Of a stretch of 18,141 nucleotides of DNA, positions 6,431 to 12,470 are shown piece by piece. Position 1 is the stretch's first letter. Every line of letters starts with the position of its first letter. A model generated the notes under the pieces. The model did not search any database. It saw only the letters and a list, made by a program, of their open reading frames with translations, and was not told where the DNA came from. This stretch comes from RGIG4140 sp045614025 (GTDB lineage: Bacteria > Pseudomonadota > Alphaproteobacteria > CAAHEQ01 > UBA3637): NCBI GenBank assembly GCA_045614025.1, contig JAZLCE010000034.1, positions 1-18,141 on the forward strand, read 5' to 3'. The position numbers and the translations under genes were made by a program.

Positions 6431-7036
6431 TTACTTTAATTTGTTGTTTTCATTTGAATTGACATATTTTTTCAAATTTTTAAACAGTTCAACTCCTAAA
6501 TATGTGGCAAAGAACTTTGGACTATCAGTTGCGCTTCGTCTTCTTAAGAAAAGGAAAAGGAACCATGATTTCTTTAAGCAATTAACATAAAAGTCTTTAC
6601 TCTTTGTTTCCTTTTCACTTTCATCCCAAACATAAGAGGCTTTTTTCTCTAAAACCGCTATAATCGGAAAAATTTTATCAGATTTTATAAAGATTAAAAA
6701 TGTTAATATCATCAATAAAAGCAAATGAAAGGAAAATATTAAAATAGATAACCCGATAGAAACAATCAGAAAAATGCAACCAAATGAAAGATAATTTTCC
6801 AATGACTCTCTAAAAAAGCTTGGTAACATTAAAATAAAAGCCGTTCCCAAACAAATAAAAAAAGTTGGCACCTTCAAAATAAAAAATAAAATAACAGATG
6901 CCAAAACCGATAAAACAATATATCCCGTATCATTTTGAAAAAAGTCTCTCAACAAATCTTTTAAAATAAAATCCATCACCATACTAAATAACACCATGGC
7001 AACGAGTATTTTGATAACTTGTTTTAATCTTTGCAT
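6431..7036 (-). CDS. Hypothetical polytopic membrane protein
   Basis: 201 residues. At least four hydrophobic segments are visible: VIKILVAMVLFSMVMDFIL, GYIVLSVLASVILFFILKV, FFICLGTAFILMLPSFF, and a long stretch FGCIFLIVSIGLSILIFSFH continuing LLLLMILTFLIFI that may hold two helices. The C-terminal 70 residues are charged and basic, with RRR and an Asn/Lys-rich end, probably cytoplasmic. No catalytic motif and no family recognised. It is transcribed in the same direction as the downstream TPM gene, and the upstream pth terminator suggests its own promoter. The pair interrupts the usual pth-ychF neighbourhood. Confidence 0.65.
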   Translation of the reverse strand: MQRLKQVIKILVAMVLFSMVMDFILKDLLRDFFQNDTGYIVLSVLASVILFFILKVPTFFICLGTAFILMLPSFFRESLENYLSFGCIFLIVSIGLSILIFSFHLLLLMILTFLIFIKSDKIFPIIAVLEKKASYVWDESEKETKSKDFYVNCLKKSWFLFLFLRRRSATDSPKFFATYLGVELFKNLKKYVNSNENNKLK

Positions 7037-7067
7037 GAAAAATCCCCCTCTTCACTTATAAAACCAT

Positions 7068-7095
7068 AAAAAAAACTTGCTCAAAAATGAACAAG
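7068..7095 (-). terminator. Intrinsic terminator of the rplY-pth operon
   Basis: On the minus strand CTTGTTC (7089-7095) pairs with GAGCAAG (7076-7082), with one G-U pair and a 6-base loop, followed directly by a T8 run (7068-7075). It lies 10 bases after the pth stop. Confidence 0.8.
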
Positions 7096-7105
7096 CGAAA
7101 AAAAG

Positions 7106-7660
7106 TTATTGCATTTTATTTAAAAAATAACTGCCATCTTTTTCAATCAAAACAGGGATATTTTCGGCAATTTTATAAAGCAAATCATCCAAAAGCTTTT
7201 TATCTTCGGCGCCAAATTTTGATAACACCCAAGAAACAACTTGCTCTTTCATTTGAGGTTTACCAACGCCAATTCGAATTCTATGATAATTCGCTCCTAA
7301 ATTCGCATCAATGCTTTTTATCCCATTATGGCCACCACTGCCCCCGCCTTGCTTGACCTTAATCCGGCCAACAGATAAATCCATGTCATCATGAAAAACA
7401 TATACATCTTGAGGCTTGATTTTATAAAAAGAACAAACAGCTAAAACAGATTCCCCCGATAAATTCATATAGGTTTGAGGTTTTAAAATCATCACCTTTT
7501 CGCCCATAATCTCGCCTTCTGAAATTTCGCCTTTAAACTTTGACTTAAACCCAGAAAAGTTATAGCGGTGGATAATTTCATCCACCGCCATAAACCCAAC
7601 ATTGTGGCGGGTTTGTTCATATTCTTTACCAGGATTTCCCAACCCAACCAACAAAATCAT
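7106..7660 (-). CDS. pth: Peptidyl-tRNA hydrolase
   Basis: 184 residues, the normal length for Pth1. It cleaves the ester of peptidyl-tRNAs released from stalled ribosomes, recycling tRNA in the cytoplasm. The signature residues are all present: Asn9 in GLGNPG, catalytic His19 in TRHNVGF, Asn66 in TYMNLSG, Asp92 in HDDMD, and Asn112 in GGGSGGHNGIKSI. It begins 3 bases after the rplY stop, the conserved arrangement, and ends at a strong terminator. No defect seen. Confidence 0.97.
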   Translation of the reverse strand: MILLVGLGNPGKEYEQTRHNVGFMAVDEIIHRYNFSGFKSKFKGEISEGEIMGEKVMILKPQTYMNLSGESVLAVCSFYKIKPQDVYVFHDDMDLSVGRIKVKQGGGSGGHNGIKSIDANLGANYHRIRIGVGKPQMKEQVVSWVLSKFGAEDKKLLDDLLYKIAENIPVLIEKDGSYFLNKMQ

Positions 7661-7663
7661 TTA

Positions 7664-8245
7664 TTAGCCTTGAGCATCATCTGAAGATTGTTTGCCAACG
7701 ATTGTTGCAACTGTGAAATCTTCAGTAGCTGTTAATTTAACGCCTGCAGGCATTTCAATTGAGAAAGCTGTGATTGATTGACCCATTTGAGCTTTTGCCA
7801 AATCAATAACAAATGCATCTGGGATTGAATCAGCTTTACATTTAACTGTGATTGTTCTGTGAACAATATTTAACACACCACCCAATTTGATACCTGGGCA
7901 TGTTGATTCATTTTCAAAACGAACTGGAACATCAATTGTTAATTCAGAATCTTTTGAAATGCGCAAGAAATCAGCATGGATTGGGCGCAATGAAACTGGA
8001 TGTTTTTGAATATCTTGGCATAATGCGAGATGACTTTCACCATCAACCATGATTTCATATTGACGAGTCCAAAGACCTTTTTTGCCCATTTCAGCAACCA
8101 ACACTTTTTCTTCCAAAGCGATCATCAAAGGTTCTTTTTTATCTCCATAAATAACGGCAGGAACGAACCCTTCACGACGTTTTGCGCGAGAGGCCCCCTT
8201 ACCAGCTTTTTCACGTTTAATAGCACTTAATTGTGTTGTTTTCAT
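7664..8245 (-). CDS. rplY: 50S ribosomal protein bL25, long CTC form
   Basis: 193 residues. The N-terminal 5S-rRNA-binding domain (about 1-92) carries REKAGKGASRAKRREGFVPA, the glycine-rich VIYG turn and HPVSLRPIHADFL. The C-terminal beta-domain (about 95-183: TIDVPVRFENESTCPGIKLGG, then PDAFVIDLAKAQMGQSI) makes this the CTC-type protein found in alphaproteobacteria, not the short enterobacterial L25. The ending is SSDDAQG. AAAGGAAA precedes the ATG. First gene of the rplY-pth operon, with promoter at 8339-8367 and a terminator-like hairpin in the leader. Confidence 0.96.
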   Translation of the reverse strand: MKTTQLSAIKREKAGKGASRAKRREGFVPAVIYGDKKEPLMIALEEKVLVAEMGKKGLWTRQYEIMVDGESHLALCQDIQKHPVSLRPIHADFLRISKDSELTIDVPVRFENESTCPGIKLGGVLNIVHRTITVKCKADSIPDAFVIDLAKAQMGQSITAFSIEMPAGVKLTATEDFTVATIVGKQSSDDAQG

Positions 8246-8277
8246 AATAAATTTCCTTTTATTAAAATTATTTTTAA

Positions 8278-8311
8278 AAAAAGCAATCCTCCAGGGGTGA
8301 ATTTGCTTTTT
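8278..8311 (-). promoter_or_regulatory. Terminator-like hairpin in the rplY leader (possible attenuator)
   Basis: On the minus strand AAAAAGCAA (8303-8311) pairs with TTGCTTTTT (8278-8286) around a 16-base loop containing CCCCTGGAGG, and T7 follows. It sits between the likely rplY promoter and the rplY start, and no minus-strand gene lies upstream that it could terminate. Intrinsic attenuation of rplY-pth is therefore possible. Confidence 0.5.
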
Positions 8312-8312
8312 A

Positions 8313-8331
8313 CTTATAAAATTTTTATAAG
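8313..8331. repeat. 19-bp perfect palindrome near the rplY transcription start
   Basis: CTTATAAAA (8313-8321), one central base, TTTTATAAG (8323-8331). It begins just downstream of the predicted -10 box, so it could be a repressor site or form a 5'-end hairpin in the mRNA. Confidence 0.6.
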
Positions 8332-8338
8332 CCGTTCT

Positions 8339-8367
8339 CTTATACTCTTTTTTTTAAAAAAAAGCAA
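8339..8367 (-). promoter_or_regulatory. Candidate rplY-pth promoter
   Basis: Minus-strand TTGCTT (8362-8367), 17-base spacer, TATAAG (8339-8344), roughly 95 bases upstream of the rplY start. It is divergent from the RNase J promoter about 60 bases away. Confidence 0.5.
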
Positions 8368-8424
8368 CCTTTTTTTAACTTCTTTTTTCATATTTTATCT
8401 TATTTTAAAAAATTGATATTTTAT

Positions 8425-8453
8425 TTGAAAAAGTTGATAAAATATGATATAAG
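8425..8453 (+). promoter_or_regulatory. Candidate promoter of the RNase J gene
   Basis: TTGAAA (8425-8430), 17-base spacer, TATAAG (8448-8453), about 40 bases before the start codon. Confidence 0.55.
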
Positions 8454-8494
8454 ATTCTTCACCTATTGAATGACTTTAAAAAACGGAGATCTTG

Positions 8495-10225
8495 ATGCAA
8501 CAAAGTCACACAAAATTAACGTTAGTTGGGGGCAATAATGCTTCTCGTATCGGCGCAAATGCGCATCTTATTGAACATATTAACGAAAAAAAAGAAAAAA
8601 CAAGCATTTTAATTGATTTGGGCGCTTTGTTTCCAGGAAATGATCTTCAAAACGCTGTTTTAATTCCAGATGTGGTTAAATATTTGGGATATAACCCAAC
8701 AAAAAGTCAACTTAATCAACAAATAAAAGCTTATCATTCTTCAAAAGGCGGCAAAAAAGTGCCTCAAATTGATGCCCTTTTGCTCACGCATATGCATGAA
8801 GATCATATTGGTGGCGTTGTGAACTTGCTGAAACTCGGCTTCACCTTCCCCACTATTTATGCTTCAAGGGAAACTTTGGCCGTTTTGGGGCGCATTTTAA
8901 TTGAAGAAGGCGTTTCAGAGTTGCCAGAAATGAAGCCCGTTTCAAAGGAATTTCAACTTTCAAAAGATGTTTGCATCACATCATTTCCCGTTTCGCACAC
9001 AACTGTTGGATCGCTTGGTTATCATATTTTAACAAAAGTAAACGGCCAAAATCATAATGGCATCATGCATTTGGGCGATTTTAATTTATCGGATGTTTTG
9101 ATTGAACCAGGGTTTAATAAAGAGGCATTTTTAAGCCTGTTAAACAGATTATATATCACGCATGTGTTAACAGATTCAACTTCCGTTTCAAACAAAGCAA
9201 ATCAAGAACTTTCCTTTAAGCAAGCCACCCATAACTGGGCTCAAATCATGCAAGAAAACAAAAAACGCCTGATCAGCGCCGTTATTTCAAGAAGCACGCA
9301 AAATATGGCCCCAATTTTATATGCCGCCGAGCAAACAGGCAGAAAAGTTTTTATTGATGGATATATGCAACGCCTTGTTTATGATGAATTGCAAAAAGCT
9401 GGCGTTTTAGATCGCTTTGAAGGAACGGTTTATAATCACAAAAACATTCAAGAAGCCAATTTAAGCGATTTTATCAAAGCTTTCAGCCCACAAAAACAAG
9501 TGATTATTTTTTCAGGCGCTTTTGCTGAAGGGTTAAATAATCAAAATGATATGATGTCTGGTTTGGTGCGCGTGGCAAAGAAATGTCATAAATCCTTTTT
9601 GTTAGATGGCGTTTCATTGGTTGCCCTTTCGCAAAGAGCCATTCCTGTTGATGACATTTATCAAAACATGAAAGAAATGGCTGAGCTATTGGCTGAGCAA
9701 AATAATGGGCAGATTATTCAAAATAAATCGGGCGAAAGCACTTCACTTGGTGATTACAAAATGGCTGAATTGCAACGCACAGGACATGCCACATTTAAAG
9801 AAATGGTTAATATTTTAAGGCTGATTAAAAATAACCGAGAAAACATGGAAGATAACTTAACCGTTATTCCCGTTCATGGCGACCCGGCCCAATTAAAGCA
9901 AACAACCAAATGCGCCCAAATTGTTAAAGCAAATGAGATTTTGGCTTTAAATGGCAACGAAATTTATTTAACACCAGATGGATTTGATCATATTGAAAAA
10001 TCAAAAACACCAACTTCTTGGATTTGCTTTAAAAATGATAATCTAAGCAAAATAGCCTCTTTCAGCGCCGATTTGGTGGAAGAAACAGTTGGCCAAAATC
10101 AAGCGATTCAATATAAAAAGGTTGCTTCTTTTGGGGGAAACGCAACAAACATCACACCAAGCAAAAATAAAAATTTGTTGCTCGCTTGTATGCGCATTAA
10201 TTTAGAGCGCAAATTGGGAAGATGA
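8495..10225 (+). CDS. RNase J-like metallo-beta-lactamase/beta-CASP ribonuclease, diverged
   Basis: 576 residues from the ATG at 8495; GGAG lies 6 bases upstream, which disfavours the TTG at 8492. The metal motif THMHEDHIGG gives His99, His101, Asp103 and His104. Later come a conserved His in VSHTTVGSLGYHI, the LGDFNL metal-ligand aspartate, the VLTDSTSV strand and the RSTQNMAPILYAAEQTGRKV segment of the beta-CASP domain, and the C-terminal VIPVHGD motif. RNase J is an endo/5'-exonuclease for rRNA maturation and mRNA decay. Several normally strict motifs are altered: the GSQGE-type loop reads FSGAFAEG, IPGNE reads IPVDD, and HGE reads HGD. It is therefore a divergent orthologue or paralogue. 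Single-gene unit with its own promoter and terminator. Confidence 0.85.
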   Translation: MQQSHTKLTLVGGNNASRIGANAHLIEHINEKKEKTSILIDLGALFPGNDLQNAVLIPDVVKYLGYNPTKSQLNQQIKAYHSSKGGKKVPQIDALLLTHMHEDHIGGVVNLLKLGFTFPTIYASRETLAVLGRILIEEGVSELPEMKPVSKEFQLSKDVCITSFPVSHTTVGSLGYHILTKVNGQNHNGIMHLGDFNLSDVLIEPGFNKEAFLSLLNRLYITHVLTDSTSVSNKANQELSFKQATHNWAQIMQENKKRLISAVISRSTQNMAPILYAAEQTGRKVFIDGYMQRLVYDELQKAGVLDRFEGTVYNHKNIQEANLSDFIKAFSPQKQVIIFSGAFAEGLNNQNDMMSGLVRVAKKCHKSFLLDGVSLVALSQRAIPVDDIYQNMKEMAELLAEQNNGQIIQNKSGESTSLGDYKMAELQRTGHATFKEMVNILRLIKNNRENMEDNLTVIPVHGDPAQLKQTTKCAQIVKANEILALNGNEIYLTPDGFDHIEKSKTPTSWICFKNDNLSKIASFSADLVEETVGQNQAIQYKKVASFGGNATNITPSKNKNLLLACMRINLERKLGR

Positions 10226-10237
10226 TTTTAAACCTTA

Positions 10238-10270
10238 AAAAAAACGGCTCAAAAACAGGGCCGTTTTTTT
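10238..10270 (+). terminator. Intrinsic terminator of the RNase J gene
   Basis: AAAAAAACGGC (10238-10248) pairs with GCCGTTTTTTT (10260-10270), 11-base loop, 12 bases after the stop. Confidence 0.85.
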
Positions 10271-10282
10271 AATAGTCTATAT

Positions 10283-10311
10283 AAAAAAAGGGCCCCGTTT
10301 TATTTAGGCCC
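10283..10311 (-). terminator. Terminator belonging to the duplicated tyrS 3' end
   Basis: On the minus strand GGGCC (10307-10311 complement) pairs with GGCCC (10290-10294 complement), followed by T7. It sits 7 bases after the stop of the tyrS-like fragment, the same arrangement as at intact tyrS. Confidence 0.6.
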
Positions 10312-10318
10312 CGTTTGG

Positions 10319-10375
10319 TTATTTCAACAAAACTCGAAGAAAGTTTTTCTTCCCTTTACGCAAAAGCAAGATGCT
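10319..10375 (-). pseudogene. Duplicated 3' end of tyrS
   Basis: The minus strand encodes SILLLRKGKKNFLRVLLK followed by TAA, against FLLLRKGKKNFLRVVLK at the end of intact TyrRS (10,743 onward). At the DNA level 10319-10371 matches 10743-10795 in 47 of 53 positions, including a long block with one difference (10335-10371). The frame is closed a few codons upstream by a stop, so it is a fragment. It has its own terminator. It may be the displaced original tyrS terminus or one arm of an insertion-generated direct repeat. Confidence 0.85.
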
Positions 10376-10450
10376 TATAAAGCCATCTGTTTGTTAAACA
10401 AGGATTAAATAAGATAAATATAAAACCATTTAAAATATGATATAAATGTA

Positions 10451-10480
10451 TTGACAACAACATTTTTTTTATGCTTATGT
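10451..10480 (+). promoter_or_regulatory. Candidate promoter of the small lipoprotein gene
   Basis: TTGACA (10451-10456) is a consensus -35. The best -10 is TTATGT (10475-10480) at 18 bases; this half is weaker. Confidence 0.45.
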
Positions 10481-10499
10481 GGTTATAGGAGGTTTCGTT

Positions 10500-10652
10500 A
10501 TGAATAAAGTTCTATTTATTGTGTTTGCTTGCTTGACGATTACAGGTTGCAACTCTTTTATGTGTGAGTTTAAGTCTCCCAATGAAATGACAGATAGAGA
10601 GTTTGAACTTTGCAAAGCAGAGGCCACTTCCACAGATGTTTATGTGAGATAG
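10500..10652 (+). CDS. Tiny predicted lipoprotein, 50 residues
   Basis: ATG at 10500 preceded by AGGAGG at 7 bases. Residues 1-16 are a lipoprotein signal (MNKVLFIVFACLTITG) with lipobox ITGC, making Cys17 the lipidated residue. The mature part is only 34 residues, mostly charged (CNSFMCEF, then PNEMTDREFELCKAEA), with two further cysteines. It should be anchored in the inner or outer membrane. Size recalls entericidin-like or lysis lipoproteins, but there is no sequence match I can name. It lies between the duplicated tyrS 3' end and intact tyrS, opposite to tyrS, and shares the bidirectional terminator at 10712-10737. Confidence 0.75.
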   Translation: MNKVLFIVFACLTITGCNSFMCEFKSPNEMTDREFELCKAEATSTDVYVR

Positions 10653-10711
10653 ACATTTTAAAGATATTTTATCAATCGTTTTATAAAAAGAACAAAAAAC
10701 AACTACACCAT

Positions 10712-10737
10712 AAAAAAAAGGGGCTTTCAAAGCCCCC
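10712..10737. terminator. Bidirectional terminator of tyrS and the small lipoprotein gene
   Basis: GGGGCTTT (10720-10727) and AAAGCCCC (10729-10736) form a GC-rich stem. The minus strand continues into T8 (tyrS direction), while the plus strand has only a mixed CT tail. It is strongest for tyrS, 6 bases after its stop. Confidence 0.85.
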
Positions 10738-10742
10738 TCTTC

Positions 10743-12002
10743 TTATTTTAAAACCACGCGAAGAAAGTTTTTCTTTCCTTTACGCAAAAGCAAGAAATCT
10801 TTATTTTCTTCTTTCACAGCCAACGCATCAGTTGGAGATGTGATCTTTTCATCATCAACAGTTAACCCACCTTGTTGAATCATGCGACGAGCTTCCCCTT
10901 TAGATGGGAACAAACCAACTTCAACAGATAAATCAACCGCATTGATACCAGCATCAAATTTTACTTTATCAAATTCAACTGTTGGCACATTATCCATATT
11001 CACACCACCACCAAACAAAGATTTGGCTGCTTCAACAGCATTATTTGCTTCTTCTTCACCATGAACAAGCTTTGTTACCTCATAAGCCATGCGCTTTTTG
11101 GCAGCAATAATATCTGTTTTGCAAAGGTCAACAATTTCAGCTGTTGGGATATCCGTAAATAATTTTAAAAGCATTTCTGTATCTGCATCAGCTGTGTTAT
11201 AAAAATATTGATAGAAGGCATAAGAAGTTGTTTTATCACGAGCAACCCAAAGCGTGCCAGATTCTGTTTTACCCATTTTCTTGCCTTCTTTCGTCATCAA
11301 AAGTGGGCAAGTTAAACCAAATGTATCTGGTTTATCGCTTGTGGCATTCCCCTCATCATGGAAATTCATTTTGCGACTTAATTCCGTTCCCGCAACAATG
11401 TTACCCCATTGATCAGAGCCACCAATTTCAAGCACACAATCATATTTGCGATTTAAATGAACAAAGTCATAAGCTTGCATCAACATATATCCCATTTCAA
11501 GGAATGTGAGCCCACCATTTTCAAGGCGTTTAGAATAAGCATCAGAAGCAAGCATTTTGTTCACATTAAAGTGCGTTCCCACAATGCGCATGAAATCAAC
11601 ATAGTTAAAGCTGTTAATCCATTCAGAGTTATCCAAAATCAATGCGGCATTTTCCCCTTCAGTGTTAATGAAACGAGCTGCCAAACGCTTTACCTCTGCC
11701 ACATTATGGGCAACATCTTCTTTTGTGAGCATCTTACGCATATCAGATTTACCCGTTGGGTCACCAACCAATGCCGTTGCCCCACCAACAACAAGAATAC
11801 CTCTATGCCCTTTGCGTTGCAAGTGACGGAACATCATCAATGCAAAGAAATGACCGATATGCAAGCTATCTGCCGTTGGGTCAATACCTAAATAAAAAGT
11901 GATTTTTTTATCAGAATTTAAGATGGCTTTGATTTCATCTTCATGCGTTGCTTGATAGACATAACCACGTTCTTTTAAGTATTCAAAAAAATTATCAGTC
12001 AT
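10743..12002 (-). CDS. tyrS: Tyrosyl-tRNA synthetase
   Basis: 419 residues, the usual size. It charges tRNA-Tyr in the cytoplasm. Class I motifs: HIGH at 48-51 (DPTADSLHIGHF), the tyrosine pocket LEMGYMLMQAYDF (168-180) and IGGSDQWGN (193-201), and the KMSKS equivalent KMGKT at 242-246. The C-terminal 65 residues form the S4 RNA-binding domain (FPSKGEARRMIQQGGLTVDD), ending RKGKKNFLRVVLK. GGATG precedes the ATG. The promoter at 12037-12065 closely matches that of ychF. The last 50 bases are duplicated 424 bases further downstream of the gene. Confidence 0.97.
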   Translation of the reverse strand: MTDNFFEYLKERGYVYQATHEDEIKAILNSDKKITFYLGIDPTADSLHIGHFFALMMFRHLQRKGHRGILVVGGATALVGDPTGKSDMRKMLTKEDVAHNVAEVKRLAARFINTEGENAALILDNSEWINSFNYVDFMRIVGTHFNVNKMLASDAYSKRLENGGLTFLEMGYMLMQAYDFVHLNRKYDCVLEIGGSDQWGNIVAGTELSRKMNFHDEGNATSDKPDTFGLTCPLLMTKEGKKMGKTESGTLWVARDKTTSYAFYQYFYNTADADTEMLLKLFTDIPTAEIVDLCKTDIIAAKKRMAYEVTKLVHGEEEANNAVEAAKSLFGGGVNMDNVPTVEFDKVKFDAGINAVDLSVEVGLFPSKGEARRMIQQGGLTVDDEKITSPTDALAVKEENKDFLLLRKGKKNFLRVVLK

Positions 12003-12032
12003 TTTTCATCCTTTTTTGTTAAATAAATTCTT

Positions 12033-12065
12033 GGTAAGTTTAATCAAGAGTGTCAAAAAAATCAA
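12033..12065 (-). promoter_or_regulatory. tyrS promoter, matching the ychF promoter
   Basis: Minus-strand TTGATT (12060-12065), 17-base spacer starting with T5, TAAACT (12037-12042) followed by TACC. An alternative -35, TTGACA, lies inside the spacer but lacks a well-placed -10. Confidence 0.65.
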
Positions 12066-12093
12066 CTATTTTTTAAAAAAGAGGAAAAAATAC

Positions 12094-12122
12094 TTGAAAA
12101 AGGGCAAAACTTGGAGTAAAAA
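12094..12122 (+). promoter_or_regulatory. Candidate tRNA-Pro promoter
   Basis: TTGAAA (12094-12099), 17-base spacer, TAAAAA (12117-12122), about 35 bases before the tRNA 5' end. Confidence 0.45.
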
Positions 12123-12156
12123 TGAGTTCACTAGGTTACAAAACAGCTAAAAAAAA

Positions 12157-12233
12157 CGGAGTATAGCGCAGCCTGGTAGCGCACTCGTCTGGGGGGCGAG
12201 TGGTCGTGGGTTCAAATCCCGCTACTCCGACCA
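12157..12233 (+). tRNA. tRNA-Pro (anticodon GGG)
   Basis: 77 bases with encoded CCA. The acceptor stem CGGAGTA/TACTCCG is perfect; the D arm is GCGCAGCCTGGTAGCGC. The anticodon stem CTCGT/GCGAG holds the loop CTGGGGG, giving anticodon GGG for CCC/CCU proline codons. The T arm is GTGGG-TTCAAAT-CCCGC. It is a single gene with its own terminator immediately downstream. Confidence 0.97.
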
Positions 12234-12238
12234 ATAGG

Positions 12239-12264
12239 AAAACCACCTTTTTAGGTGGTTTTTT
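12239..12264. terminator. Intrinsic terminator of tRNA-Pro
   Basis: AAAACCACC (12239-12247) pairs with GGTGGTTTT (12254-12262), 6-base loop, T-run after it. A-rich on the other side, so it could work in both directions. Confidence 0.85.
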
Positions 12265-12267
12265 CTA

Positions 12268-12420
12268 TTGGTGGAATAGCAAGATTGCCCCCGTGACCAC
12301 GAGTAAAGAGTGGGCGTTGGTTCAGCCGAAATGAAATGAAGGCAATGTCGATCCTTGGGCGAGACAGCCCTTCAGGGTGAGGCTGAAAGCCGAATAAATC
12401 CCAGCACGAAGACCAAATCA
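12268..12420. other. Terminator-bounded, relatively GC-rich segment: candidate structured RNA or repeat
   Basis: About 150 bases with clearly higher GC than the flanks and no gene with a start or ribosome binding site. It lies between two intrinsic terminators (12239-12264 and 12422-12451). Potential helices on the plus strand include GCAA-GA-TTGC, GGGC-GAGACA-GCCC, CCC-TTCA-GGG, and a longer-range TTCAGCC (12321-12327) with GGCTGAA. A minus-strand reading frame runs through both terminators and begins as lysine-rich low complexity, so it is unlikely to be a real gene. It does not show tmRNA, RNase P or SRP RNA signatures. Confidence 0.4.
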
Positions 12421-12421
12421 G

Positions 12422-12451
12422 AAAAAGACCACTTTTTAGTGGTCTTTTTTT
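12422..12451. terminator. Bidirectional terminator after the glycosyltransferase gene
   Basis: AAAAAGACCACT (12422-12433) and AGTGGTCTTTTT (12438-12449), 4-base loop, with T-runs on both strands. It serves the minus-strand glycosyltransferase ending at 12471, and would also end any plus-strand transcript of 12268-12420. Confidence 0.88.
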
Positions 12452-12470
12452 ATAGATAAAGAAAAGATTT

